DNA of 64,000 bases from Bipolaris cookei (lineage: Eukaryota; Ascomycota; Dothideomycetes; Pleosporales; Pleosporaceae), in assembly GCA_002286855.1 (NCBI GenBank), contig NRSV01000057.1:3647-67646 (forward strand), given 5' to 3'. Of this stretch, positions 31,080 to 42,607 are shown one piece after another; within the stretch, counting starts at the first letter, position 1, and every line of letters begins with the position of its first letter. Below the pieces are notes generated by a model. That model saw only the letters and a program-made list of their open reading frames with translations. It did no database searches and was not told the origin of the DNA. The position numbers and the translations under genes were made by a program.

Positions 31080-32294
31080 TCAGAGAGCTTCTACAAGAGT
31101 GGGTAGAGCTGGGGTAGTTGGCGTACGTAGCTTTACGTCAAGCTTTGATAGAACAGCGTCTGGCTGGAGAGGAACAAGGCCTGCGCCTCGAAAAGCTGAG
31201 CAGATATTGGCTGCCGTGAAGGATCGATCGAACGCTGTCTTGAACGCTGGTAGAAACTCGAGCTTAGTGATGTGGTTGATATGGTTGCGTATCAGACTCT
31301 CCACCTCACGACTATACGCGCGCTTCAATGGCGAGAAGCAGCCAACGTCAAGAGGCTGGAGCAGGTGAGACGAGTGAGGCGGCATACAGAGCGTGTAGAT
31401 ATTATTCTCCTTACAGAGCTCTTGGAACTCAAGTGACTGGTGGCTCTCATGGCCGTCAAGAATAAGCAGCCGGCGTGCCAAAACCGGCCATCTGTATACT
31501 TGAAAGTGCTTTAGCCACTCAACTCCTAGCTCATTAGTCGTCCAACCGTTATCGCTGACTGCGATCGCCCAGTCGCGTGGGATCTCTGCCTCCTCGTACC
31601 AGGCAGATAGGTGATACTTGCCAGTAAAGATCAGAAATGGTGGGATAGACCAGCCAGCTGCGTTGATCCCAGCAATGAACGTCACCCACTCGCGACCACC
31701 TGGCTGGATAGCCTTTGGTCGGGCTCTTCTTTCTGACGCTGTAACGACAAGCTGAGTAGTAATCTTGCCCATTGAGAAGCCAGCTTCGTCAAAGTTGTAG
31801 ACGTCCTCGTCACAGATGCCGTACTTGGCCTTTGTCTGCTCTACAAGCTCAAACCAGCTCTTGATTAAGACTGGATCTTCACATAGAGCTCTCTTCCTAT
31901 CGTACGCCCGACCAAAAAGCGTCGTAAGACTGTCTGTACGCTTGACAAAGTTAGCTGGCCACTTCTGCCCAACCTGGCCAGCGCCGCGCGCAGCCAGCAG
32001 CTTATCAGCCATATTGCGCACGGCAGCGTAGGTAGGCGCAAATCCACGCTGATCTAGATCAAGCACATGGCTAATAATCACCTCCCCTTCTATCCTAGTA
32101 AGCTTCTTTGAGTTGGGCTGGCAATCGCGTCTGGCGCGCTTCCCAGCGCGTCGATCACGTAATGTTGATTCAGGCACGTTAAAGATTAAAGCTGCGCGCC
32201 GGCCTGTTTGAATTTGATCGGAATCAAGAGAATGTATAGCAAGCTGAATATCTGATTCATTTGAGAGTAATTGAGTAGCGTGGTGTGGAGCCAT
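31080..32294 (-). pseudogene. Pogo/Fot1-like transposase lacking its C-terminal tail (copy E)
   Basis: 404 residues from the ATG at 32294. It retains the N-terminal HTH, GQVGQKWPANFVKR, and the full triad: YNFDEAGF, LLILDGHESH, LLQPLDVGCF. A short frameshifted patch (QVYRWPVLA) precedes the second Asp compared with copy G. The frame ends in VEAL-TGA, where copy G reads EALWQA, so the last ~150 residues are lost. Their remnants, with more stops and a frameshift inside the zinc knuckle, lie at about 30680-31080. The catalytic core is complete but the tail is gone; probably inactive. Confidence 0.8.
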
Positions 32295-32472
32295 AATGGA
32301 GGCAAGTATGATAGGGTAAGAAAGTTGGTGAGGTGCGCGACTCGCTTGCCTGCGCGACTCGCTTATCCAACACGTTATAACGAATCCGATAACGTGTTTC
32401 ACCAGTGTGCGCCCCACCCCAGTGTGCGCCCCACGAAATCTTAGTACCTCACCTTCGCAATAACAACGCGTG

Positions 32473-34055
32473 ATGTCTCAACAACGCCAAACTCCAAAGA
32501 CCTATACTGAAGCTGACGTTACTATCGCTATCTCTGATCTACAAAAACGCGAAAACTTAAGCCTAAGGCGCGCTGAATTAATCTATAGCGTGCCAAGACG
32601 GACAGTACAACGGCGACGTAATGGAAAGCCCTGTCGACGCGACTACGAACCACCAACTAAACGCCTAACAAAACTAGAAGAGGAGGCTATTACTAGGCGT
32701 GTAATAGTCGAGGCTGAGCGAGGACTACCCTGTGGGAGAGACGACGTGCGAGATATGGCTAACAGACTGCTCCGAGAGCGCGGTGGAGAGGAGGTTGGCA
32801 AGAACTGGGTTGATAGGTTTGTCCAGCGCAATCCTGAGCTGCGTACGCGCCGAAGCCGTCCATATGATCACCAGCGAGCTCTCTGCCANNNNNNNNNNNN
32901 NNNNNNNNNNNNNNNNNNNNNNNNNNNNNNNNNNNNNNNNNNNNNNNNNNNGCAAAGTATGGTATCGTAGACGAAGATATCTACAACTTTGATGAGACTG
33001 GCTTTATTATGGGCAAGATTTTATCACAGTCAGTTATCACAGGCTCAGACAAACCAGGAAGAACAAAGAAGATCCAGCCAGGCAATCGTGAGTGGGTTAC
33101 GCTGATACAAGGCGTTGGCGCAACAGGCACGCGTATCCCAGCGTTTCTCATCTTCGCAGGCAAGGTTCTGATCTCTGCGCTTGACTGGCTTCGTCACTTC
33201 GATTCCCATGCGCGCCCTATGGGGACGCATAGGCTGCTCATTATTGACGGCCATGAGAGCCACTGCTCGGTAGCTTTCCGAGATCTCTGCGAAGAGAAGA
33301 AGATGATTCTTCTCTGTATGCCTCCCCACTCGTCGCACCTCTTACAGCCTCTTGATGTGGGCTGCTTCTCGCCGTTGAAGCGCGCGTATGGTGATGCTAT
33401 CTCGGTCTTGGCACGCAATCATATCCACCATATCAGCAAAGAAACCTTCCTCCCAGCGTTCAAAAAGGCCTATTATAAGGCTATTACACCAGAGAATATC
33501 CGCGGAGGGTTTCTAGGTGCTGGGCTTACGCCACACAATTATCACGTTGTTTTATCGCAGCTTAACGTCGTGTTGCGTACGCCGACTCCACCAGCGCAAG
33601 AGACTCCTACCTGGGAGCCGAAAACGCCGCGCAACGCGCACGAAATGGAGGCGCAGGCTACGCTTATTCGAAACCGCATGCAAATGCAGCAAGGGTCTCC
33701 TACAACTTCTCTTAAGGAGCAGATGCAGCAGTTGAGTAAGGGCGCTCAGCAGATAGCTCATAATATGGTGCTTATGCACGAGAAACTTGATCGCCTTGAA
33801 GCTACGATTAGTGATGTAACAAAGCGAAAAACTCGCAAGAGGCGCTACGTACAGCCAGAGGGGTCCCAGACAGTTGGCCAGATAGCTGATCAGATCGCTG
33901 AGGCAGAGGGTGGCAGGTGTAATGAGGGTGCAACGCCTGCGAAGAGGGTGCGCAGTGAACGGCGCTGCGGACGTTGCAGCCAAATTGGACACAACTCTCG
34001 CACCTGCCAAGTAGAATTAGAGGATATAGAGGATAGCGATGCGTCTGAAGAATAA
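32473..34055 (+). pseudogene. Pogo/Fot1-like transposase with gap and deletion (copy F)
   Basis: ATG at 32473; HTH (YSVPRRTVQRRRNGK), GKNWVDRFVQRNPELR, then the gap. The frame on the far side differs by two, so the N run does not reflect the true length. YNFDETGF (first Asp) follows. At FAGKVLISALDWLRHF about 30 residues found in copies G and J are missing in frame. LLIIDGHESH and LLQPLDVGCF supply the other two Asp. The tail ends with CCHC knuckle RCGRCSQIGHNSRTC and an acidic end at 34055. Probably dead through the small in-frame deletion. Confidence 0.75.
32889..32951. other. Assembly gap of 63 N
   Basis: Run of Ns in the transposase of copy F; homologous copies suggest that about 50 bases are really missing. 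Confidence 0.99.
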
Positions 34056-34159
34056 TATCTTGTTCTACTTAATAAGAAATACTATAGTGGTATTGCGTGA
34101 TATTGTTACGAAGGCGGGGTAGGGTAAGAAAGCTGCCGGTTCGGTGGTGAAACACGTTA

Positions 34160-35349
34160 TCGTTAATCCTGGAAAGTAGTGTTGTACCCCTTGCGCTCTC
34201 CTATAGACGCCCGCGCCAATATTAATCCCTTACTAACTACTGGTCCAAAAGCGAAAGCAACCTAGCCAGAAGAGTTTCGCAAGCGCTTATCTTAGTATAA
34301 TTCTAGAAATGCTCTATCTACTACGATATAAAATCCTAGATGTAAGCATACGCTCTAAAAGATTATTCGGCAAGCATACAAAGTTTCTCAGAGACACTAA
34401 CCTTAATAAACTTAACCGCGTTTATAGAATAGCTTCTTAATAAGGCCTTGGTCCTATAGATCGCCCTATACAACTACCCACTGTTGCTTATCCAGAATAT
34501 AAGACATATTATTAAGGTCCAAAGTAGCTAGCATAACATCCCGCACCTCTCTTTAGCAAAAGAGATCTCTAGCACCATCCTCCAAATCAGTAGCAGCGAT
34601 ATTACAGAATGAGTTTCTATACACTTATTTCATCCGAGAGCTTTCGTTCTTCCAGTCGTCAGCGTCTCCTTACTACACAGTCGTCAGCACGGCCTATCAG
34701 GAATAATGACAATACTACCATGATGCAGACTGAATCAACCAGGGCGATGTCAGCTTCTACTATCCCTTTGGCATTATAATGAGAGCTTACAAACAAATAT
34801 AGTCAACTTCGAGGAACCACGCCACTTCAATGGGCTGCTTAAAATTACTATTAGATAAGCGACTCGGAGTCTTGCCGACGTAGCTCTAGTAGTTGTCTGG
34901 TGATTTTTAGTGGAGAAGTTATTCGTGGTTTTTACTCACAAATAGACAAATCAATTCTATTACAAGATAGAATAACTAGTTAGTTAATGTGCAACCACGT
35001 GACTATATGTAGCACTTCTGGGCTTATACCATCATAACATAACACAAAGCTCGTGAGGTTAGGTGTACCATTATAAAAATGCAATACAAAAGGCTATAGA
35101 GGGCAAGCAAGATGATAGGGAGGTCAACTTGAGCAAAATGAAGACTTTTACATTGATAGCCATCCCGGTGCTTGCAGAAGTTCCAAGCTACCATGTCTCA
35201 AATAGAAGAAGTAGTAGCTTAAAGCATCACCTAGAGAGCTTGACCGTGCCATGGTTCTATATTGTACGATTGCCTTTTTGAACAGCACTCACTACTCTAA
35301 GTATACTACAGTCATCACGGGTTTTCTCTGCACTTCTTTAAATTCTGTA
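34160..35349. other. A/T-rich degenerate repeat and intergenic sequence
   Basis: 34160-35000 is A/T-rich, dense in TA, CTA and TAG words, and stops occur in every frame. It looks like a strongly mutated retroelement remnant, but no domain can be read. 35060-35349 holds nothing supported and is the 3' flank of the next minus-strand gene. Confidence 0.4.
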
Positions 35350-36798
35350 CTAAAGCCGAGAAATGGGAACTGTATCGATCTTCTCGCCTTGCAATACCTT
35401 AACATGTTGATCACTAATCGTCCGCTTCTGCTCATCTGGAATATATGCCCATTCACTTCGCTCGATCGTCTCCCTCTCCCTCCACAATGCCATCTCATCC
35501 ACCAGCCACTTAGTACTCAGTTCCGCCGTCCTGCTAACTGCCTCCATTGGGATCAGATGGCCTACATTATGAACCGTCACCTCGGCTACGCGACCCTTGG
35601 CTGCACCACCGCTTCCGCCGATGCCCACGCCCGTCGCCCCTACTTTATCAGCAGTCGGCTCGCAGACCGTGTAGTGCGACTCGCTGCCAAAAACGTATAG
35701 GACTGACGGCCGCACAAACGGCAGCATGTGAAATGTGATGACGGACTCGGCGCGCTCGAACGGCTGGTCAGGCAGCGCCGCCTCAGGCGTGTACTCTGCG
35801 TGCAGCACACTGCTTGGCCCACCCAACTGTGCGCCGAGATGCGGGTAGGCGTGCGCGTTGAAGGTTGGCCGGAGGAAAGTGAAAACTTCCTGGTGCTTGG
35901 TTGTGGTGAGCGTGACGGGCTGGGCGAAGGGGTCTGTATGGGCTTCAGCTTTTAGTACTTGGCTGTGACGCGGATACACCGCCGTCGGCAGGTCGCGTAA
36001 CCCATACTGCACCCATCGCTCGAAGACGCGCTTGTCCCATTTGCGGTAATACTTGTTTTTACGAAAGTCCTCAGCGGCGGCGGCGCGGGACGGCCATATG
36101 TCGCGACGGCGGGCTGAGGCAAGCGCGGGTATGCGGTAGCCGGCCGCGAAGATGCGCCGGTGGATGATGGGGTCTATGAGGATCACCGTCTCCAATAGGC
36201 GCGGGTGAAGAAGCGAGAGATTAACGAGGATACAGCCTCCCATGCTGTGGCCGATGCCCACAATGGGGCGTATCATTTGGTCGCGAAACGTGTTGACCAT
36301 GTGTAACAAATCTCGAGCGTGGTCGAATGCGCAAGCTACCTCATTGTCTTAGCATACCGTTCTGTTTTATTGTTTTTTTCCTAGTAGCCACAAAGAAAAG
36401 CAAGGGGCTAATTACGCTCGTTGCCCAGCTTGTACTCATTGAGTACGCCGCTAGATCCTTGATTTGCGACATCTGCAATCCAGATGCTCCGGATAGAAAC
36501 CCCTGAAGACTTCATGCGGGTATTTAGGTCGGTCCAAAGCGGCTCATATAGCTCCTGCTCAAGTGTGAGAGACAATTCAGTTACTGCATTGGCCACATAA
36601 TACCTTGGGAAACCCCTGGGCGTGAGCTCCGATAATGGTGACATCGCCAATCTGAGGTTCATGATTGCCATGCGGAATGTATTGCTTCACACTGAGATGA
36701 AGCAGCTCCTCTTGCGTACGAGCTGTAGCGCGAGCATAACCCCGGATATGCTGGCATGGGATCACGTGCTCTTTGACTTCAAATGGAAACGAACTCAT
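35350..36798 (-). CDS. Alpha/beta hydrolase (fungal cluster-type, AKT2-like)
   Basis: Three minus-strand exons: 36604-36798, 36416-36554, 35350-36335 (introns 49 and 80 bp); product 439 residues. The nucleophile elbow GHSMGG places Ser142. FDHARDLLHMVNTFRDQM just before it, and IIGAHAQGFPK near residue 60 (oxyanion region), fit the family that includes LPX1-like and secondary-metabolite hydrolases of Alternaria toxin clusters. A late Asp (about residue 340) and the His in HNVGHLIPMEA complete the triad. The C-terminus ends -SRL, a good type-1 peroxisomal targeting signal, which would place it in the peroxisome, fitting fatty-acyl chemistry (inference). Substrate unknown. It runs tail-to-head with the bZIP gene to its right on the same strand. 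Confidence 0.8.
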
Positions 36799-37310
36799 GG
36801 TAGGTTGTCACCAAGACTGGATGATATGGCGCATAGGCGGCTTAAATTAGTGGTGTAGTATGTTCTAGAAATCTTTACGGAATGTCTTAGTTTATAGCCT
36901 GTGGTGTTTAAAACCATAGCTCAGCTAGATGACTTCATCCGATAGCACAGTACAGTCAGTATGAGGCATCTACTAATAGCCTTTTTACGCAAATTTTAGG
37001 ACTATATTACTAAATGGCTTACTAGATCAAGCAAAACGTTGCATGAGTAATATTATCACATTTCTCATTCGACATAATCTAGATCTAGTCTATCGTATAG
37101 TACTCTAGTGAAAAACCTAGATACTGAAGCGTTAGGCTATCGATACATATAAACCCGAGGCAGGTTATTTTGTTAATATATCATGCACTCGTCGACTGAT
37201 TTCACTCAGTGATCCGCAATTAGATGCGAAAAGCAGTGACACGATGGCTGTGACTAAACGAGGCTGCTGTCGAAACTGCGGTCGCTGATGCCCTTGCATG
37301 ATCAAAGCAG
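36799..37310. other. Intergenic between hydrolase and bZIP gene
   Basis: 512 bases, A/T-rich, no supported gene; the presumed promoter of the minus-strand hydrolase. Confidence 0.5.
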
Positions 37311-38660
37311 TCAGAAGAGACCATATGTGAGGTAGCTATTTCCCACATTAGCGCTTACCGGGTTTTCGGTTGACACAGCGCTTACTTCGTCCTGAAATTG
37401 CTGAGAAATGGCTCCCCACCTGCCGCCACAATCAGTTGATAGTAGATTGGAGAGAATTTTGTGCACGCCAATACCGTCCTGTGACCGCATCTCGCCAAGC
37501 AATAGACTCTCTGCTGACTTGAGGACCTCATTATGGTATGGCTCAGCTTCTCGTGTCTTCCATGAATCACTTTTGCTGCGCAAATCCTCCAAGAGATTTG
37601 GCAGACATCGCCTTCTGCCGATATACTGCGCGATCGAGCATTCAGAGTCGTCATCAAACTTGGCTGTGTAAAAGGTGGTTACGGCTGAACCAAGATCTTG
37701 AAAGCCCGCTCTTCGGGCGCAGCGGATTAGGTACTCCATCCGACCTTCCATCGCCTGCTCAAGTGCTGTGTCACCATCAATCAATAGTGCCTTGTCGCTG
37801 ATCGAGCTGGATGAGCTGCTTCTGCGCTCGCATTTACACCACTGATCCTCACTTTCTCGACTCTGGCTCTGCTCACTGGAGAATCGAAAGGATTCAATCG
37901 CCGAGCCAAGCTCTACTTCATCAAGCATTGCAATATCCAAGTCGGTGATTCGGGCAGGAGATTGTAGGTGCGGAGAGTGCCCGTGCGCCTCGCCTCTTGC
38001 TTGAGAATCTTTTTCGACTATTAATCTGAGCATAAGTAGAAAACACGGTTCGAGGTACGTACCTTGCGTTGAAATTGAAACTCTATCTGCCACTTGATAT
38101 TTCAAATCACCATAGAAAACTCCCTTGTGCTCATTGGTGTCTCCTTGCGCATGACTGTACCAAAGTGTATCAAAGAATTCATCTGATCTGGAAGATTCTT
38201 CTCGCGTACTGAAAGACTGGCTGGCTGGAGTAGGCAGCGGTACGTTGGTATCCTACGCAACGAAAGTCAGTAGTTAGTGCGGGAGCGATATATTCAATGC
38301 GAAATACCTGTTGCCTTTCATGACTCGATGTACCAAGATTCCCGTCCACGCTAAAAGAAACATTGCTGGCAATGAGTGGTGAGGCTTGCTGAACACAAGC
38401 TTTGGTTGCTTTACTTTCCAGCGCCAACAGTTGAGCCTGCATTGCTACCTGCTGCTCTAACTCCTCGATCCTCCGCTTTACATTTCGGCCTGCAACGCGA
38501 TTAGCCTAATGAATGCGGCGGCGCTATAGCACGCACGATAATTTCGCTGCGCTAAGCGGTTCTGAACTCTCTTCTTCTCGAGAATGTCATTCATGTTCTT
38601 CCAATCGTCTTGGGACTGGACGCCATTGGGCCCTAGTCTCGAAGCTATTTGGTGGGTCAT
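37311..38660 (-). CDS. bZIP transcription factor
   Basis: Three exons on the minus strand: 38537-38660, 38308-38489, 37311-38252 (introns 47 and 55 bp). About 415 residues if the last exon is unspliced; a further intron starting GTACGT at about 38063 is possible because both readings stay in frame. The basic region KKRVQNRLAQRNYR (about residues 29-42) spans the first junction and continues RNVKRRIEELEQQV, a short leucine-zipper-like heptad. A Ser-rich linker follows. The C-terminal ~150 residues (GFQDLGSAVTTFY, GRRRCLPNLLEDLR, EVLKSAESLLLGE) form a conserved fungal bZIP tail. Likely the local regulator of the surrounding metabolic genes (inference from position). An upstream non-coding exon or alternative start is possible. 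Confidence 0.75.
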
Positions 38661-39738
38661 CTTCGATTCGCGTGGCTTGTAGTTCAAAGGACGGACATAT
38701 GGAAACTGTAGAGATACAATGTTTATAAGATATTGTCAAAATCTATAGATTGTCGTCTCATTGGAACTTGAGCGTCCACCTTGCTATCTAGCAAATGCCA
38801 AACGGCTTCGGAGTGACTGCGGTGACGGGTCGCTCCGATTAGAGTCACGTCATGTATTGTGAATATTGTCACATGTGAGAGACAGGAATGGATTCAGAAC
38901 CTGACAAGGGCTTGCTCTCCTCATAGCCGCTATTATGTTGTGCTAGACGCGTCCATTGATTGAAATCGAGATTGACATTCCATATACGCCCAGCAATCGT
39001 CGCGCGAAGTCATAATGAGGCACAGAGAAGTTAAGGTGATCGCAGGAATCCTAGTCACACCATAAGAGAGGTTTTAATACTGAACTAGATCCGCACACAG
39101 TGTGTTGGTTCATTACTAGTTGCGTACGCAATCCCTAGCTGCTATCGCAGACTGCTGCTCTTACTTGAGAGGTATAAATTAACATAGGTAGACTTCTAGC
39201 CACACGAACTTTCTTTCGATCGTAGCAAGCGTGTTATAATGGCGGGTCCTTCATCTGAAGATGCCCATGTCTCTCAGTACAGGTGCCGAGGGAGGTATTC
39301 TAACCACATTAAATCAACAACGACGTATGGTTTGTTTTTGATTGCGCATGCATCGTCGATGAGCCGGTATCTGATAAAATGGAGACATCGAAACCTTATC
39401 CTGCAAGCAAAGGTACTCATCACTGCATTGCGGATACCTACATTTCATGCACGTCTCCCATACCCAATCGTGCAACTCAAGCCCGAGTAACGGTGACAAC
39501 TTCGGCACATTTCTTCAGCATCAATACTTGTCTTACTGGCACAATACTAATTACAGTGACATACAATACTAGTATTCACACTACATACAATAGTCAGTGG
39601 TAGTCATCTTGAGTCATAATCAATTGTATGGTGGGTGTGCTTTCCCAATTCTCCTCCGTGGGTAACCATAGCTTGGAGAACAAAAGGATATTGGAGACGG
39701 GCGCTGGATAAAAAAACACAAAATCATCCGTACAACAC
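38661..39738. other. Divergent intergenic region, bZIP / epoxide-hydrolase-like genes
   Basis: 1.08 kb between two divergent starts, so it holds both promoters. A short frame from the ATG at 39239 (MAGPSSEDAHVSQYR) followed by METSKPYPASKG at 39379 could be exons of a lost gene; not supported further. Confidence 0.5.
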
Positions 39739-40743
39739 ATGGAAAAGTTCAGAAGAAAGTCTTTTACGACCTCTAGGTCGCTGACATACGTCTTTTATGA
39801 TTCTGCCCCCATAGTAGAACACTTGGATCCTAGGTCTGCTCTCCTCTTCCTCCATGGCTATCCTGACTCTGCTCAAATATGGTCGGAAGTCGCGCCAAAA
39901 CTGGTCTCCCCTAGTTATCGCATCATCATCCCAGACCTTCTTGGTTACGGGGACACCGCCAAGCCGACAGATCCAGCGGCGTATGACTCAAAGTCTATGG
40001 CCACCGATCTTGTTGAGCTGCTAACCTCGGAAGGTGTCACACATGCCATCCCCATCGGTCACGACTGGGGCTCGTTCCTCGCTCAGCGCCTATACTTCTG
40101 GACACCTGAGCGTGTCGCCGGCATCGCCATGCTAAACGTTGCGTACATGGCACCCTTTGAGCGAGACTTCGACCTTGATCAGCTCAACGCAACCGCAGAG
40201 CGCACCACGGGCTTCGCACGCTGGAGCTACTGGGACTTCTATGCCTCTGATGACGCGTCCGCCATCTGCTATGCTCACGCGGAGAGCTTGTGGTGCGCAA
40301 TTCACTCAGTACGCGAGGACCTCCGTCGCGACCTCTACTCTACCAAAGGTGCCCTACAAAGCTTCCTCGAGGATGACGAAAAGACTACAGTCCGCAACTA
40401 CGAGGTGGTGGGGAGGAATTTGAAGGGTGAATGGCTCGCAAGGATGAAGAAGAATGGGTTTGAGGGCCCGCTATGCTGGTATAAGGCCATAGTGCGCGGT
40501 ATCACACCTGCTACTGAGAGTGAACTGAACCGCGATCGACTAGTGGTCAAAGTGCCGGCTCTGTTCATTGGCGCGAGTAAAGATCAAATCTGCTTGATTG
40601 ACGCTATTAGACGTCCTTGGGTAGAAGGTTTCTTACCAGATCTGCAGATCAAGCAAGCAGATAGTTTCCACAGGCCTATGCTTGAGAGGCCTGAGGAGTT
40701 GGCTCTGTCTATCAAAAATTGGTTGATCGAGAAATTTTGGTAG
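39739..40743 (+). CDS. Epoxide-hydrolase-like alpha/beta hydrolase
   Basis: Intronless, 334 residues. Oxyanion-hole motif HGYPDS at 39-44 (HGFP in most relatives), nucleophile Asp109 in GHDWGSF, typical of soluble epoxide hydrolases and dehalogenases, and the C-terminal His of FHRPMLERPEEL near 311. WSYWDFYASDD in the lid region contains Tyr residues that could serve as proton donors. Expected reaction: hydrolysis of an epoxide to a vicinal diol in the cytosol. It is divergent from the bZIP gene and on the same strand as the desaturase ~500 bp downstream. With a P450 and desaturase nearby, an epoxy-fatty-acyl or epoxy-polyketide substrate is plausible (inference). Intact. Confidence 0.85.
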   Translation: MEKFRRKSFTTSRSLTYVFYDSAPIVEHLDPRSALLFLHGYPDSAQIWSEVAPKLVSPSYRIIIPDLLGYGDTAKPTDPAAYDSKSMATDLVELLTSEGVTHAIPIGHDWGSFLAQRLYFWTPERVAGIAMLNVAYMAPFERDFDLDQLNATAERTTGFARWSYWDFYASDDASAICYAHAESLWCAIHSVREDLRRDLYSTKGALQSFLEDDEKTTVRNYEVVGRNLKGEWLARMKKNGFEGPLCWYKAIVRGITPATESELNRDRLVVKVPALFIGASKDQICLIDAIRRPWVEGFLPDLQIKQADSFHRPMLERPEELALSIKNWLIEKFW

Positions 40744-41246
40744 ACACTCTGGTAGTTGGATCCACGCTGAACCTGGCTGAGGCGGTGACAATTCGAGAAA
40801 ACAACTTCCAAACTTACGATGATTGTACAACAAATACTTTCGTGAAATTATGCTGTTCGAATAATCATGTGACTCCATACATCATTTCTATAATGTCCTG
40901 TTTGCTTTGAGGCGTTTTCACCCGAACATTACGGCATGTGAGCAAAAGCTACATGTGTCACCCAAAAGATTCTGGTCAGACATTTGTGTGCCTGACTAAC
41001 CATTTCATTTCGTTAGTCAGGAAGACTGTATTTCATACTGTATCTTGACTCAGCTGACATCCTCAGCATACTGTCTTCGCGAGTCAGTCTCCACATAGTA
41101 ATGTCTATTGTTCTAGTAAGGCTGCGCCAATGGAGGTAAGCTCAGGTTTATGTATTCGTATAACCTCTGCCATGATGAAACCATTATTTCATCTTAGGCA
41201 CACTAATCATATAGTCCATTCGCCTCCTGATACTTGCTCACACAAA
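40744..41246. other. Intergenic upstream of the desaturase
   Basis: No supported gene. It contains short inverted matches around GTCAGGCACACA/TTAGTCAGG near 40975-41025. Presumed desaturase promoter. Confidence 0.45.
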
Positions 41247-42549
41247 ATGAGTACTCCACAAACTGTCACTATGGAGCCATTACAGCCCAGCTACTGTTTA
41301 TCAGCCAGCGTATGTCAATTCGGAACCCCACCCATTCCAGCCTTGATACTGAGAGCTTTAGAAACGGACGCACTCGGGTCTATTTAAAGACCCCGATGAA
41401 TGCCCAAGCTTGGGTGATTTAAAACGAGCAATTCCTGCTCATTGTTTTCAATCCAATGCCATGTGGTCATTATCGTATCTCTTACGTGACATAGCTTTGG
41501 CAGCCGCCCTCATCTACAGTATCTTGCGCATTCGTGTCGAGTCGACCCTGATCAAAGCATTTCTCTGGTCTGCATACGGTTTTCTTCAGGGGTTGATATT
41601 TACTGGCATCTGGGTTTTGGCTCACGAGTGTGGCCATGGGGCATTTTCAGCATATCCGTATCTCAACGACAGTGTTGGTTGGGTTTGTCATTCATTTCTT
41701 GGAGTCCCCTACTTCTCCTGGAAGATTACACATGCACGCCACCATCGATTCACGGGTCACTTGACCAAAGACGTGGCTTTCGTCCCCCGCACAGCTGAAG
41801 ACGTGGCCGGCCAGAAGGGTATCTCTCTAGAGGCACTCGGAGAACTTTGCGAGGACACCCCAATCTGCACCGCAGTCAAGCTCATTGCCCATCAGACTCT
41901 CGGCTGGCAGGCCCATATGCTCTTCAATTTGTCTGCAGGCTCGGAAAGCGCTGTAGGAGGTGACTGGGGACGTGATAAGGGATGGTTCTTTGCACGAGCT
42001 AGCCATTTCGATCCTTGGAGCATTCTTTTTCTTCCACAACAGGCGCGGCAGGTGGTTATATCAGATATCGGGCTCTTCATTACTGCGTACGCCCTGTACT
42101 TAATGTCGCAAGCCACCAATTTGCAAACCACTGCTCTCCTCTGGGGTGTTCCATATCTGTGGGTTCACCATTGGTTGGTGGCTATCACTTTTCTTCAACA
42201 CACGCATCCCGACGTTCCACGATATGGAGACGCCACATGGACCTTTACCCTTGGTAATCTTTGCACAGTTGACCGCGACTTTGGTTTTATCGGACGCTTT
42301 TTCTTCCACGGTGCCATCAATGATCATGTCGTTCATCACTTATTTCCAAAGATCCCATTTTACCATGCCAACGAAGCAAGCGCTGCTATCCGCCCACTTC
42401 TTGGGGGTTTCTACAATACGACGCAAGAAAGCTTCTTAATCAGTCTTTGGAAAACATTTCAAGAATGCCGATGGGTAAAAGAAGAGACGGCTGCGTCTAT
42501 CCCGCAGACATATCACTGGGCCAGGCCCTCGACAAAATCTACAGCTTGA
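41247..42549 (+). CDS. Delta12-type membrane fatty acid desaturase
   Basis: Two exons, 41247-41309 and 41362-42549, with a 52-bp intron; 416 residues. The small first exon is supported by GT/AG borders and by the in-frame TAG just before the second exon. Three His boxes: HECGH (109-113), HARHH (145-149), HVVHH (343-347), in the FAD2/Delta12 layout, with four hydrophobic spans. The N-terminal SLGDLKRAIPAHCF is typical of fungal oleate desaturases. Such enzymes sit in the ER, need cytochrome b5 as electron donor, and insert a second double bond; cluster-borne paralogues can be acetylenases or conjugases. A cytochrome b5 gene lies 3.2 kb away. Housekeeping or specialised role cannot be told from sequence; its position among tailoring genes favours the latter. 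Confidence 0.85.
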
Positions 42550-42607
42550 GTACAAAGAACTTGACCAGAAATTACCTAATTCTCTGTCCAAAATTGTGTC
42601 ATTGATC

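Larger units (their letters stand above)
28396..32375 (-). mobile_element. Pogo/Fot1-like element carrying another pogo in its TIR (copy E)
   Basis: The right end (complement of ACGTGTTGGATAAGCGAG) is at 32375 with TA after it. The left end is split: ACGTGTTGGATA at 28396-28407, then the 2.14-kb copy O, then AGCGAGCGCGCAGGCAAGCG from 30549. Removing O and one TA restores a 1.84-kb element with matching TIRs, the same size as intact copy G. Confidence 0.9.
32392..34157 (+). mobile_element. Pogo/Fot1-like element (copy F)
   Basis: Ends ACGTGTTTCACC at 32392 and its complement at 34157, TA on both sides (32390-32391, 34158-34159). TIR identity is short; the subterminal sequence differs between ends, with GTGTGCGCCCCAC duplicated on the left. 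Only 14 bases separate it from copy E. It contains a 63-N gap at 32889-32951. Confidence 0.8.

Noticed and set aside
37311..38105. C-terminal bZIP exon as an independent gene
   Set aside because: It continues in frame from the basic-region exons with good splice sites and has no separate promoter space.
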